DNA of 64,000 nt from Symbiodinium natans (Eukaryota > Sar > Dinophyceae > Suessiales > Symbiodiniaceae). Shown here one piece after another: positions 1-10,845 of this stretch (positions are counted from its first letter, which is position 1; each line of letters begins with the position of its first letter). The position numbers were made by a program, and so were the translations under genes. The stretch spans positions 1 to 64,000 of the forward strand of contig CAJNDS010000096.1 in the NCBI GenBank assembly GCA_905221605.1. The letters run 5' to 3'. The notes under the pieces were generated by a model that made no database searches, had not been told where the DNA came from, and saw only the letters and a list, made by a program, of their open reading frames with translations.

Positions 1-1160
1 AACGCCCTGCTCACATGATGGGTGTCAACAAGTTTCTTGGGCTTTGAAGCACGCTCTGCACGGCTTAAAAAAAAAGCGGGGGGCTTGGGGGGGGCGCAGC
101 CCCCCCCATTTGCAAACACAATGCTCACGCGATGCTTTTCAACTAGTTTCTTGGGCTTTGAAGCACGCTTGGTACGGCTTAAAAAAAGCGGGGGGGGTGG
201 GGGGTTGGGGGGGCTGTGCCCCCCATCTGCAAAAACCCTGCTCACATGATGGGTTTCAACTAGTTTCTTGGGCTTCGGCTCGCAGCCCCCCCCATTTGCA
301 AACACAATGCTCACACGATGTTTTTCAACTAGTTTCTTGGGCTTTGAACGGCTTAAAAGAAGCGGGGGGGGGTTGGGGGGTCTGCGCCCCCCATTTGCAA
401 ACACCCTGCTCACATGATGGGTGTCAACAAGTTTCTTGGGCTTTGAAGCGCGCTCTGCACGGTTTACAAAAAGCGGGGGGGTTGGGGGGGGCGCAGCCCC
501 CCCCATTTGCAAACACAATGCTCACACGATGCTTTTCAACTAGTTTCTTGGGCTTTGAAGCACGCTTGGTACGGCTTAAAAGAAGCGGGGGTTGGGGGGG
601 CTGTGCCCCCCATCTGCAAACACCCTGCTCACATGATGGGTTTCAACTAGTTTCTTGGGCTTCGGCTGATAAAAAGCGGGGGGGTTGGCGGGGGCGCAGC
701 CCCCCCCATTTGCAAACACAATGCTCACGATGTTTTTCAACTAGTTTCTTGGGCTTTGCGTAGCCCCCCCCCCCATTTGCAAACACCCTGCTCACATGAT
801 GGGTGTCAACAAGTTTCTTGGGCTTTGAAGCGCGCTCTGCACGGCTTAAAAAAAAAGGCGGGGGGGTTGCGGGGGGGCGCAGCCCCCCCCATTTGCAAAC
901 ACAATGCTCACACGATGCTTTTCAACTAGTTTCTTGGGCTTTGAAACACGCTTGGTACGGCTTAAAAGAAGCGGGGGGGTTGGGGGGGCTGTGCCCCCCA
1001 TTTGCAAACACCCTGCTCACATGATGGGTGTCAACAAGTTTCTTGGGCTTTGAAGCACGCTCAGCACGGCTTAAAAAAAAGCGGGGGGGGTCAGCCCCCC
1101 CCCATTTGCAAACACAATGCTCACACGATGTTTTTCAACTAGTTTCTTGGGCTTCGAAGC
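1..1160. repeat. G/C-rich tandem repeat, about 11-12 copies
   Basis: Each copy contains TTTCTTGGGCTTTGAAGCAC, an A-run, a G-run, a short G7-CGCAG-C7 type hairpin, then ATTTGCAAACAC and an ATGCTCACACGATG/CTGCTCACATGATG box. Two box variants alternate. Copies start near 33, 147, 263, 333, 433, 547, 649, 746, 817, 928, 1039 and 1145, so unit length varies (about 70-115 bp). Open frames here only reflect the repeat. Confidence 0.9.
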
Positions 1161-1164
1161 ACGC

Positions 1165-1335
1165 TTCCTTTCTTCCTTCCTTGCTTCCTTCCTTTCTTCC
1201 TTCCTTTCTTCCTTCCTTGCTTCCTTCCTTTCTTCCTTCCCTCCTTTCTTCCTTCCTTCCTTCCTTCCTTCCTTGTTTTCTTCCTTTCTTTCATCCTTCC
1301 TTCCTTCCTTCCTTTCTTTCCTTCTTTCCTTCTAA
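1165..1335. repeat. (TTCC)n pyrimidine microsatellite
   Basis: About 170 bases of interrupted CTTCCTTTC/TTCC repeats directly after the last unit of the left-edge tandem repeat. Confidence 0.95.
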
Positions 1336-1640
1336 AACCTACCAGAAATAACGCTTTCCTATGAAACCACAGAGAAATTACTGTTTTTCGTACGAAAAAC
1401 CACGAAAATGCATCAACTCCTTTAAAAATGTGGAGGGAATGGTGGTTTTCTTAGGAAAAACCAAGAAAATCGACCACAAAAAAAAAGGCCCCCCCCAAAA
1501 AAAAAAAGACCCAAAAAAATAGGCCCTCCTTCAAAAACCTCCTTTTTTAGGGATTTGGGTTTAGGGTTTTGGGTTTAGGGTTAGGGTTTACTGAACCCAA
1601 CCCCAAACACGCCCTCCCCTCCCAGCAAAGAGCGGCGGGC

Positions 1641-1675
1641 CCCTCATCGAAGTCGTCGGAGTAGCGCTGCGAGTC
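1641..1675 (-). CDS. Candidate exon, unknown minus-strand gene
   Basis: Acceptor GAAGAAG|GAC, then DSQRYSDDFDE(G), and a GC donor (GAGGG|gcccgc), 35 nt. TTTAGGG block on the right, CCCTAA-like text on the left. Hydrophilic; product unknown. Confidence 0.38.
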
Positions 1676-2052
1676 CTTCTTCCGGCTTCAGGTTTAGGGT
1701 TTAGGGTGAGGGTTTAGGGTTGCCAGTCAAGAAACAGGTTTAGGGCTTGTAGGGCTTAGGGTTTAAGGTCGGGTTCAAGGTTAACAAAGTTAACAAGGAA
1801 CCCGCACTACTTGCTACGCATCCACGCTATGATAACCTGACTCAAGCTCCTTGAGCCCTAAACCCTGAACCCTAAACCACGTACTTATAGTACACTGTAG
1901 GTTCTTTCACCCCAAAATTTGCAGCCCTCAACCCTAAACCCGAAGCCCTAGGGTTTAATTTAGGGTTAGGGCCTTATGCAGGATTTATACTGGTTGATTA
2001 GGGTTTGGGGGAGATGTTCACGGCGTTTGTGGAGTTTGGGGGGTTTAGGGTG

Positions 2053-2192
2053 TACTTGGAGGTTCATGGGGTAGTTATAAGTAGGGTCGAAAGTACGGCA
2101 ACACTTGCAACTCATAACTGTATCTAGGGTACTTATAACTTATAACCCGACCTAAAATACATATCTACTCCATGAACCTTCACGTAGGGTTT
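2053..2192. mobile_element. MITE-like element, family A (TACTTGGAGGTTCATGG ends)
   Basis: Inverted ends TACTTGGAGGTTCATGG and CCATGAACCTTCACGTA enclose AT-richer sequence with GTTATAAGTA/TACTTATAAC inside. TA dinucleotides sit at both edges, as for Tc1/mariner-type elements. Relatives: 4511-4630 and 11232-11393. Confidence 0.75.
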
Positions 2193-2540
2193 GGGGGGAG
2201 AGATCCCTCCTCTGAGTCCGTCGACATGTTCAGCATCGACGTCGACATGGCGCTTGTGAGGCGTACTGCAAGCCCCCGGGGGCTTGGAGGGAATATTTTC
2301 CTACGCCCTGAGCCCAAATTACAAGAGCTTCGCTTTCAAAGGCTCAGCTGCAAAGGAGCCCTAAGCATCTATAGTTGATTAAGAGGTATGCATCAGGAAC
2401 CCAAATCATCCTAAACATTCCTAAACCCTCTGATCTCCCCTCTTTTCCTGAGGTGAGCTTTGTTTTTTTACGAAAGTGTAGTGCTGATGCTTTAGGGGCT
2501 TTACAGGGTTAGGGTTTAGGTTGTTTTTTTTTGTTTTTTT

Positions 2541-2576
<36 letters not shown>

Positions 2577-2880
2577 GAGTTTCTAGGCTTTGGTGATGCG
2601 CTGCCGCGGCTTCAGGTCTGAGGGTGGTGTGAGCCACTGAAGCGAAGCTGCATGAGGAAGACGCAAGCGCGAGCGAAGCTGCAAACTCGTGAAGGTTTAG
2701 GGTTTAGGGTTTAGGGTTTAGGGTTTAGGGTTTAGGGTTTAGGGTTTAGGGTTTAGGGTTTAAGGTTTAGGACCGCAATACAGCGAATCATCCAACAGTG
2801 CTCCGTGCGTGTAGGAAGGCTCCATGCACCTGAGGCCCTTGAATCCCGAAACTCTGAGCTCATGAGAGACCTTAATCTAG

Positions 2881-2970
2881 GGGTCCATGTACCTAAATAG
2901 GGAAGACTTGGGTCTTAAAGTACAGGACTTTGGGGCCCAAGTATATAACAATAAGGTACATGGACCCTTA
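2881..2970. mobile_element. MITE-like element, family C (GGGTCCATGTACC ends)
   Basis: Inverted ends GGGTCCATGTACCTA and AAGGTACATGGACCCTTA, about 90 bp, with an internal CTTGGG/CCCAAG pair. Relatives: 8878-8977, 11425-11515 and 56626-56729. Confidence 0.8.
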
Positions 2971-4303
2971 GCGTTACTGCTCATGGTAAAGGTTCCGAAA
3001 AAAGCATGGCATTGCAACAGACCCGTGCTGAAGTACTATATTGATGATCTGTGGCGACATGATAAACCCTTTTTGCAAGTGGGCTAGTGCCCTGGATCCT
3101 AATTAAAACCTAAAGAAACAACCGTTGAATTCGTGTCGAACCTGTACCTTACAACCACATCCACATCTCCTTATGAGGGTCATCATGGGAGAAGATGCGA
3201 CAGCCCCCCACAGGACTTATGGGGTTTTATACCGGGATGAGAGTTTAGAATGCTTACCCAAGTATCTGGGACCTCCCTTCCCCTTGCAAATGCCTCCCCA
3301 GCCACCATCTGCTCAGCCACTCTGTCAGCGAGACCTGCTGGCTTCTCAAAACCCAACACGCTTATCCCCTGAATCTCGGCACAACCGCAATTCCTACGTC
3401 CCCGGCATGAGTTTCCGACTCTTCGTTTTAGGGTTTGGGTTTAGAGCTCCAGCTTTCTGGTTCAACTAGGCAGCCCTAACCTGCAAAAAAAGGAAGCAAT
3501 AATTCCAGACTTAGCACAGACAGATGCAGCGTTTCTTGAACCCAGTAAATCCCTGAAAATCCCGAAGCCCTTGGCTCGAATCTACCCAAAAGGGATCCCA
3601 GGGTTTAGGGTTTAGGGTTCAGGGTTTAGGGTTGAGGGTTAAGGGTCTGAGGTCTGAGCTTCTGAACCGTACACTTTCAGGTTCTCGAAAGTGTAGCTCC
3701 AGCCATAGACTTGCGAACCTTATAGCCCGACACAGGGTGCGCTAGACCCTAAACCTAAACCCTAAACCCCAACCCTACGCCGAAAACAGAAGTGACAGGA
3801 CTGGCCAATGTAGGCATATATGGGCATTTCCCAAATAGGGTGCCCCTTTCAGACCCCAAAAAGAATAGAACCCCCTTTGAGGGTACAAATTTTAGAAACC
3901 CTAAACCCTGAACCCTAAAGACTAAACCCCCAACCCTAAACCCTAAACCCTTGCAGCAAGCCGGGCGGCGAAGAGCAGTCAAGGACACAACGGCGTCCTG
4001 ACAGAGATCCCCTAAACCCTAAACCCTAAACCCTAAACCCTCAACCCTGAATGGGAAACCCCTGCCTTGCCATGAGTTTAAGGGTTTCCCTGCTTTAAGA
4101 GGGACCCATCGAAGAATCCCTTAATCCTACTGCGCTGTACAACCCTTACGCATGCCATATAAATGCGCTTCGATTCCTAAGAAGCCCCAAATAGACGCCG
4201 TGGAAGCCCCCAGTGCACTTACAAGGGTTCCTCCTCTAATCCCGGAATTATTCTCCTAAAGAGACTATAAGGATCTATTTGCTGAAGTGGAGTGTCCATG
4301 CCT

Positions 4304-4640
4304 TACTGGTTCTTAGTAGGGAATGAGGGAATTAGGTGTCTTGCATAATCCCAGAAAGGGCAATCTAGGGGTCTGGGTTGGCCTTTAAAACCACTTGGAA
4401 AATATATTTCTATATAGGGTCCCTTCTAAGCCCAAAGAAGGAAAACATAACATGTCCCAACAGCCAACCTAAGGGGGCGATAAGGTGCCTAAGACCCTCA
4501 TTCCCTGCTACTTGGAGGTTCATGGATACTTGCAACCACAACCATGGGTCTACTTATAACCTACTTGGAAAACTTACGGGGCTTACGAGTACAGTTATAA
4601 TTGGGGTTAGAAGTACCCTGAACCTCCAAGTAAGAACCAG
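4304..4640. mobile_element. Family B element carrying a nested family A element
   Basis: The outer element starts CTGGTTCTTAGTAGGGAATG at 4306 and ends with CCCTCATTCCCTGCTA plus AGAACCAG. The right end is interrupted by a family A element (4511-4630) flanked by TA on each side, so one TA looks like a target duplication. Outer relatives: 22905-23075, 57865-57970 and 59047-59178. Confidence 0.75.
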
Positions 4641-4659
4641 TGTAAGATACTTTTGGCGC

Positions 4660-4696
4660 CTCTTTGTTGTCCTCGTCTTCATCCTCCGGCGGGGCC
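4660..4696 (-). CDS. Candidate exon, acidic, unknown minus-strand gene
   Basis: Acceptor CTGTCAG|GG, then APPEDEDEDNKE, then a GC donor (GAG|gcgcca), 37 nt. The acidic codon run between valid AG|G and GC sites, with TTTAGGG on the right, is exon-like. Confidence 0.4.
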
Positions 4697-5311
4697 CTGA
4701 CAGCCAAACTCATGGAGGGTCTCATAAGTGTGCTGGGGTTTAGGGTTTATAGGGCTTAGAAAGCTAGGGTTTAGGGTTCAGGGTTCAGGGATTAGGGTTT
4801 AGGGCGCGAAACTTGGGATGTTCGGGTGCCGAAAGGGTTTGGAGGTTGCAGGGCTTTGTGTTGCGGGTGAGCTGAAGCCTTCGGGTTTCTGGCCCGTAAG
4901 GGAATAGCTCCCAGCGCCTTAGAAGCCACACTGCTGAGGGTTTGAGGTTTCGGGGTTTTAGGGCTTAGGAAGCTAGGGTCTAGGGTTTAGGGTCAAGGAA
5001 GCTTGAGGCTGAGGGTGTTGTAGCAAAACCAGCCCACACCAGCAGGACTTGCATGCAGATACCTCGTGTTGGGGCCCACCCTCAACCCAGTCCCCCCAAA
5101 CCACCCTAACTGAACCCCCCCAAAGCCCCCGAACTTAAAATCCCTAAACGCTAAACCCCAAACCCCCCAAACCCTAGCAACCCCTGAAATTATTGTTGAG
5201 GTTCCGCCAGTAACTCGGAGGGAGGAAGGGATTCCGAGGTCCCCCCCTAAACCCTAGACCCTGCATGAACTCTAAACCCTAAACCCTGAACCCTGAACCG
5301 CCCCCCCCGAC

Positions 5312-5358
5312 CTCTGAAGTTCATGGAAACGAGCGGCCGCGTTGAGGAGTAGTGACAC
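5312..5358 (-). CDS. Candidate exon, unknown minus-strand gene
   Basis: Acceptor CGGAAG|GTG, then VSLLLNAAARFHELQ(R), then a GT donor (CAGAG|gtcggg), 47 nt. The helical Leu/Ala-rich text would suit an alpha-helical repeat protein such as those in organelle RNA metabolism. That is speculation from composition only. Confidence 0.42.
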
Positions 5359-6698
5359 CTTCCGCTACAGTAAACTCCACGAAGTTGGAACATCCTTATC
5401 CCCATACTCCAGAAGGCATACTAAAGGGAATCCCAGCTCTAATCATCCTTAATTAAACTATGTTCCAAGTTTCTGGAGTGTACAGTACTGGTTTATTCAG
5501 TGCTTTGGGGGGGTGCTGTTTCGGGTTTGCTAATAGGGCTTCGGGAGCTTGGAGTTTAGGGGTTTAGGTCTGGACTCTTTGGTAACTACAAGGGACATAC
5601 TGCACTAGAGACAAACAAACCATCATTCAGATATGACCCCGGTTAGCTTGGGGGATGGCATTAGGATTCTGTAGGGTTTGGGCGAGGGTCGAGATCTCAA
5701 GATCTATGCAGGAAAAGCTCCCAGTGTGGACCGCGCAACACAGCCCGCACCTGCACATCTGACGATGAACAAGTCAAGCAGGTTCAGGCCCGAAAGCCAA
5801 ATCTAAATACAACAGCGGGGTTTCCGAAAATAGGAGTGCCGTTTAAGGGTTCCTTTTTTTAGGGGATTCGATTCTATCTTGGGTGTAAACGGGGTAGGAG
5901 TACCCTGTTTTTGGGGGGGGGGGGGTCCTTTTTTAGGGGGATTCGATGGTGTAAATGGGGTAGGAGTATTTTGGGAAATGCCCTACTCTCGCAGAGATGG
6001 ATCGCCACCGCAGGATGCCCCCAGGGCCAATTCTACGGCGTACTTGGGGGTTAGGGCGGCTAGGGTTTCGGGTTTAGGGTTTGTAGGCAACCCCCGAAGC
6101 CCACAAAATCTTAAATGCTGCCTTAAGCCCTAAGCCCTTAATGTTACCCTCACATCTATAAATGGGGTGGCAACTGTAATATTCGCCGGGCCAGAGGTGC
6201 TCAGCCGGAGACTACTTTCCATTACGGGAGGTTTTCGGGCCGATGTGTGTAAACAAGTCTATATAGGGGGGTCCGGTGAAAATGATAATGGGGTGACAAC
6301 AGTAATATTTGGCCGGCCAGGAATCAGAAATTTTACTTGCAGAGAAGACTTTTCGAGCTCCGCAGAACCCTTCGAGACCAAGCACAGCAGACCCTGACAG
6401 CTAACCCCCCCAAGACCCCCAGAATCCGCATTATTGGCACCCACTCGTTTTTTTCTACCCCTCCAAACCCCGGGGACCAAAACAAGTTTTTTGGGGGGGG
6501 GGGGGGGGGGGGGTTATTAAAGCGACGTTAACATTAAGCCCTGAACCCAAGCCCCAAACAACCCTAGAAAACCCTCAGCACCGCCTTGAACCCTAAACTC
6601 TAAAGCCCTAAACCCCAAACCCTAAACCCTAAACCCTAAGCCCCAAACCCTAAACCCTAAACCATAAACCCTAAACCCTAAACCTCACGTTCACTCAC

Positions 6699-6723
6699 CG
6701 GCGGCCTTCTTAGGCTCTAGCTC
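6699..6723 (-). CDS. Candidate exon end with consensus GT donor
   Basis: The sequence GCCG|gtgagtg is a textbook 5' splice site. The preceding frame reads ELEPKKAA after an AG|G acceptor at 6724-6725; the frame remains open further upstream (..RRGAESCE), so the exon may start earlier. Flanks are CCCTAAA (left) and TTTAGGG-like (right). Confidence 0.35.
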
Positions 6724-7187
6724 CTCGCAGCTTTCCGCCCCGCGCCGGAGGGTCGCTCGCAAGGCCTATTACATCGGCTAGTGGGTTCAGGATAGGGTTT
6801 AAAGTTTAGGGATTAGGGTTTAGGGCTTAGGTTTAGGGTTTGGGGCTTAGGGTTTAGGGTTTAGGGTTTAGAGGTTAGGGTTTAGGGTTTAGAGTTTAGG
6901 GTTTAGGGCTTAGGCCTTTAGCTTTTAGGCTTTAGGGTTTACATCGGCAAGGGGTTTAGGATGTGTAGGGTTGGGTGTTTGCATCGGGTTTGGAGTTTAG
7001 GATTTAGGATGGGGGTTGATCAACATCACGAGACCTGATTGTATCTCGATTAGTAGATGTCCGAAATAGTCACTGTAAGGATTGATGATTTAGATCTGAT
7101 CTACCCCATACTTATAATGGCTTGGGGTTTGGAGCTTGGACCTCCAAAGCCGGATTCCATGATCGCATTGCATGATCTGAATGAGTT

Positions 7188-7275
7188 GGGATGTTCCCCC
7201 TTATACTAACAGTCCTTAATGGGGATTCTAATGGGGGTACGAAATCACTATTCAGGACTGTTAGTACAAGAGATG
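7188..7275. mobile_element. MITE-like element, family D (GGGATGTTCCCCC)
   Basis: Contains GTTCCCCCTTATACTAAC and AGTCCTTAAT followed by an inverted ACTGTTAGTAC. The same arrangement recurs at 35567-35672, where both ends read GGTGTTCCCC and GGGGAACATCCC. Confidence 0.65.
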
Positions 7276-7865
7276 AGCATGAAAGCCTGCCAGCCTCGTC
7301 AAGCGCATCCCTCTGCTTTGGAGGGACAGGCGCACTGACCTCGTGCGGAATGTAAGGGTTGATAGGGTTTGGAGTATACAGAAGGATACCCCATAGCGCT
7401 CACCAGTATTTGAGAGGAACCCTTCATGCGCTCTCCCAAACCTTGATATCAACTCTACTGCACATGGGCTTGATCGACAGGAGGCGACCCTGAAAGAGTT
7501 GCTGACCATTGACAACCCGAAGTCGGACCATACGTCTGAAACCCGCAAAAGTTGCTGAACCAGATCATGGTTGAGGGTTTAGGGTTTAGTGTGTAGCAGA
7601 TAATCTCTACCCCTTAGCTGTAGAATCCTCAGAGCTGTAGGTCTTGATGATTACGGCCATCCTTTCGGAGCTACTTGGCCCGAGAACGTACATCCTAAAC
7701 CCCTGAAGCCCAAACCCCCACCAACCCTTAACCCCCAAGTCGTAAGTTCTGCACCCTGAAACCCCTACACCTATCCAAGCCCTGATCTCTGAACCCCTGA
7801 AACCATAAAGCCCTACACCCCAACCACCCTAAACCCCCAACCCACTCTAAACCTTAACCCTCCTG

Positions 7866-7905
7866 CGATGCGTAGATGATTTGTGTCACCACAGTAGGCA
7901 GTGCC
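7866..7905 (-). CDS. Possible short exon, minus strand
   Basis: Acceptor GAAGAAG|GG. Two frames stay open (ALPTVVTQIIYASQE or GTAYCGDTNHLRIAG), so neither is secure. Listed because it lies between better islands on the same strand. Confidence 0.18.
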
Positions 7906-8043
7906 CTTCTTCATTGATCGAACGAGCCGAGTCCGACCGGACCCCGAAACCGTAAACCCCAACCACCCTACTATCCCTAAACCCTAAACCCTAAACCCTA
8001 AACCCTAAACCTAAACCCTAAACCCTAAACCCTACAATAGAAC

Positions 8044-8097
8044 CTCCTGGGCCACCCCCGCGAGCTTCGTGGCTAGGTCGGCGGACCCGCGCGGCCC
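8044..8097 (-). CDS. Candidate exon, unknown minus-strand gene
   Basis: Acceptor GCCCAG|GGG followed by 18 codons, GPRGSADLATKLAGVAQE, then a GT donor (GAG|gttcta), phase 0/0. The island is flanked by CCCTAAA (left) and TTTAGGG (right). Product unknown. Confidence 0.42.
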
Positions 8098-8632
8098 CTG
8101 GGCTTGCCCCCGGCTTTCTAGGGGTCCTAAAGGTTATCCGGTTTAGGGTTTAGGGTTTAGGGTTTAGGCTTTAGGGTTTCGGGTTTCGGGTTTAGGCCTT
8201 AGGGTTTAGGGTTCAAGAGCTTTCGAGTTTCCAGGCCTTGGGGCTTTTTTAAAGGTTTAGAGAGAAGGGCTTTTAATGTGCCGTTGACTCTGAACAGCGC
8301 CAATCAAGAACCCTAAACCCAAAGCCTACAAAACCCACAAACCTGATGTTCACCCCTTAATAAACGCGAGAAGCCCTCTCACTCCCAGAACGCACTCAGA
8401 TGTAGGGGTCGAAATACCTACTCAAAGCATTCCCTTATGGTTCCTGTATAACTACACTTTAAGAACCCCCAACCCTGAACCCTAAACTTAAACCCGAAAC
8501 CCTAAACCCCAAGCCCTAAACTTTAAACCCTAAACCCTAAACCCTAAACCCTAAACCCTAAACCCTAAACCCTAAACCCTAAACCCTACTCAAATTATTC
8601 AGGCCCGTATGTTAGAATGCTAAGCTCGGGGC

Positions 8633-8674
8633 CGTCGCCCCGAGCGCAGCCCGCGCCAGGCCGACCCAGGCATC
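8633..8674 (-). CDS. Candidate exon, unknown minus-strand gene (1.6-8.7 kb)
   Basis: Acceptor TTCCGAG|GAT then DAWVGLARAALGAT, with a GC donor at ACG|gccccg. CCCTAAA array on the left, TTTAGGG on the right. First of a series of islands running leftward to 1641; linkage into one gene is inference. Confidence 0.35.
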
Positions 8675-9590
8675 CTCGGAATCAGTCCGATTCCCTTGTG
8701 AATGTAAGTGTAAGAGAGGGTTTAGGGTTTAGGGTTTAGGGCTTAGGGTTTAGGGTTCAGGGTTCAGCGTTTACCTAACTTAAGAACCCCAAACCTACGT
8801 CTTTGTAGGTTACCTAAGAATCCGATAAGGGTTCTACAAGAAGAACCTACAAAAAGGTAGGTTTTTTGGGTTATTAAGGGTCCATGTACCTATACAGTAT
8901 ATACTTGGGACTGAAACGGGTTCCCATATAGTAGCTTTGGGGCCCAAGCATATACTACATAGGTACATGGACTCTTAGGGATCAGAGAGGGTGCAAGGGG
9001 CTCAGACTGGCCCCGAGAGAGCTTAGGGTCGCAGGGTTGGGGTCGAGAGGGCTTCGACGGCCCATGAAGTGAGACATCAGCCTGCACACTTGCGACACGG
9101 CCCCCTAAGTACACTGTGAAAACCTGTTCGTCGGCTATACTGAGCGTCTACTTCTACATAGCTATATTATACCAACTACACAGGTTGATTTCAGGATCTG
9201 CATGCAAGCGTATGTCTGCCTCTACGAAGGTGTAGGGTTGCAACCGTGTGGACATGGCTTGATGCAAGAACCAAGCCCTCAATCCACTGCCATGAAGATG
9301 TTGGAGATGTAGCATGAAACCCTGGGGAAGCTGCTTTAGGATTTAGGGTTTAGGGCAACTCCTCCGGCTGGATAGATTTGTCAGCCACTTTGATCATTGC
9401 CATGATGTCACAGGCTCTTGCTGCTCACAGATCTCTCTCTCTCTCTCTACATAGAATATATATATATATATATATATAGAATTGTGTGGTTTTTACAACC
9501 TAGAGCATCAGTGCTACTCGTGAGACGCCCGGCTGTGTACCTAAATAAAGCTTGTCGCACCATCCGCCTACGTTGCGCAAGGAGAGCACC
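8675..9590. other. Intergenic, no gene recognised
   Basis: Contains short TTTAGGG blocks, a family C element (8878-8977) and a CT/TA microsatellite (9432-9478). Downstream (3') side of the intronless BTB gene. Confidence 0.6.
8878..8977. mobile_element. MITE-like element, family C
   Basis: GGGTCCATGTACCTATACAG on the left pairs with TAGGTACATGGACTCTTA on the right. Lies in the gap between the candidate exon at 8633 and the BTB genes. Confidence 0.75.
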
Positions 9591-10793
9591 TCAGTCCGAC
9601 TGCAAAATGCCGTGGATGTTCAAGTCGGTAGTAGACGCAATCTCACCCTCCAAAACTTTCACCTTGAAGAACTTGACAAGTCCGGGGGGCTTCTTGCAAG
9701 CCAGCAAGGTGAAGGCTTTGATGCCTTGCTTCTTGCAGGTGGTGGCAAGATGCCATGCCACTCCGTCTTCAGAGCAGAGGATCTCAAGCGACACCGTGTT
9801 GGGAATGTCAATGTAGCTGAAGGAGAAGCCCATCACGCGCACAGCTGAGTGTGGGAGCTCCCATTTCATCCAACCGGGGCCCAGACCGTTCACCCGGCCA
9901 AGACGAGCGCGGTCCACAAGCGATTTTGCGTCTTCCGTACCAAGCTCTGCCTGGCCAAGAGTCACGACCACCCAGTAGCCCAGGAAGGCGCCCTTCTTCC
10001 CAGCTTTCTCATAGCGAGACCACAAGGTGCTCAGCACATGTTTGGAGTGCTCACCGGACTTGCGCGCTGTTGCGCGCTTGATGTGCGCCTCGATGACCGG
10101 CTGGAGCAAATCGCCGCCTTCCTTATTCTCTCCCCAGGCTCGCAGCATTTTTGCCAGGGCTGTATCGTCTAGGCACAACAGGCCCGAGTCCAGGATCTCC
10201 TCCAAGAGCTTTGCGCTGAGGTTTGGGCGCGCTTGCAGTGCCTTGTCGGGACTGATCAGGATCTTTTCCAGTGCCTCCTCTCGCAGATCTGTCACATGAA
10301 AGTGATCTGCTGCGGCGAAGATCTCGCATGCCGTCTCCGGCGTGAGCGCCGTCATGACGGACTTCAGGCACAGCGTGTGCAGTTTGTTCACCTGGTCTGC
10401 CAATGCGGCCACTTGCACGAGTACTCCAGGAGTGCCTTTCACTACGCCAGTGTACAAGAAGTGCACGAAGATCTCCACGGCCTCTGCCGCGAAGTCTGAG
10501 ATGACCACTTGCGATTCCTTGGACTCCACGTAGTTGTCGGAGCTGAGCATCCGCTCAAAGACAGGGGACCAGCTCGAGAGCAGAGAAGCCCACACCTTGA
10601 ACTCGGTGCGCTTCCCTTCAATGACCTCAACATTCTGAGCACCAGATGACGCTGCCTCTTCCGAGGCGGCCGAGTCCTCTTCCGCGGCCTCTGAGCCCTC
10701 CTCAGCGCTCGCAGAGCCCTCGGTGTTGGCCTGCGCGTCTGGCGAGGGTTCCTCCACCACCAGGGTGAAGTTGCCCTCCTTGCCGATGCACAT
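9591..10793 (-). CDS. BTB/BACK-domain protein, intronless copy (possible retrocopy)
   Basis: Predicted substrate-adaptor type protein of unknown target; many BTB/BACK proteins bind cullin-3 (family knowledge). The open frame is 400 codons from the first in-frame ATG (10793). Residues 1-14 and about 52-155 form the BTB fold, split by an acidic Glu/Ser/Ala insert at 15-51. Landmarks are FKVWASLLSSWSPVFERML and AVEIFVHFLYTG. A BACK-like helical region follows (TPETACEIFAAADHF, about 160-290), then a C-terminal beta-rich domain (WMKWELPHSAVRVMGFSFS, about 325-400). The related gene at 11627-13879 starts at a homologous ATG. Here that ATG (10845) is out of frame because one extra base sits in the GC-rich stretch near 10805, and a TGA precedes the open frame. 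It also lacks two residues in the 'ADKYQV' motif. Absence of the partner's three introns suggests a retrocopy; it may still be expressed. Confidence 0.8.
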   Translation of the reverse strand: MCIGKEGNFTLVVEEPSPDAQANTEGSASAEEGSEAAEEDSAASEEAASSGAQNVEVIEGKRTEFKVWASLLSSWSPVFERMLSSDNYVESKESQVVISDFAAEAVEIFVHFLYTGVVKGTPGVLVQVAALADQVNKLHTLCLKSVMTALTPETACEIFAAADHFHVTDLREEALEKILISPDKALQARPNLSAKLLEEILDSGLLCLDDTALAKMLRAWGENKEGGDLLQPVIEAHIKRATARKSGEHSKHVLSTLWSRYEKAGKKGAFLGYWVVVTLGQAELGTEDAKSLVDRARLGRVNGLGPGWMKWELPHSAVRVMGFSFSYIDIPNTVSLEILCSEDGVAWHLATTCKKQGIKAFTLLACKKPPGLVKFFKVKVLEGEIASTTDLNIHGILQSD

Positions 10794-10845
10794 CTGCCAC
10801 GCGCCCGGACGCGGAGATGAGATCCTGCTCCTCAATCACTGCCAT

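Larger units (their letters stand above)
1676..4659. other. No gene recognised; repeats only
   Basis: Holds TTTAGGG blocks (2695-2766 is the cleanest, about 10 copies), a G-run near 2530-2572 and inverted-repeat elements at 2053-2192, 2881-2970 and 4304-4640. Exon-like text near 2190-2280 and 2580-2690 is open on both strands and was not called. Confidence 0.6.

Noticed and set aside
22-1351. Open frames up to 239 codons at the left edge
   Set aside because: Come from the G/C-rich tandem repeat and the (TTCC)n tract; no independent protein features.
2190-2280. Open frame containing DPSSESVDMFSIDVDMALV (plus strand)
   Set aside because: Both strands are open over the same bases and no clear splice pair exists.
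2695-2766. TTTAGGG array as a true chromosome end
   Set aside because: Arrays are short, occur in both orientations throughout and are followed by coding exons; they are interstitial.
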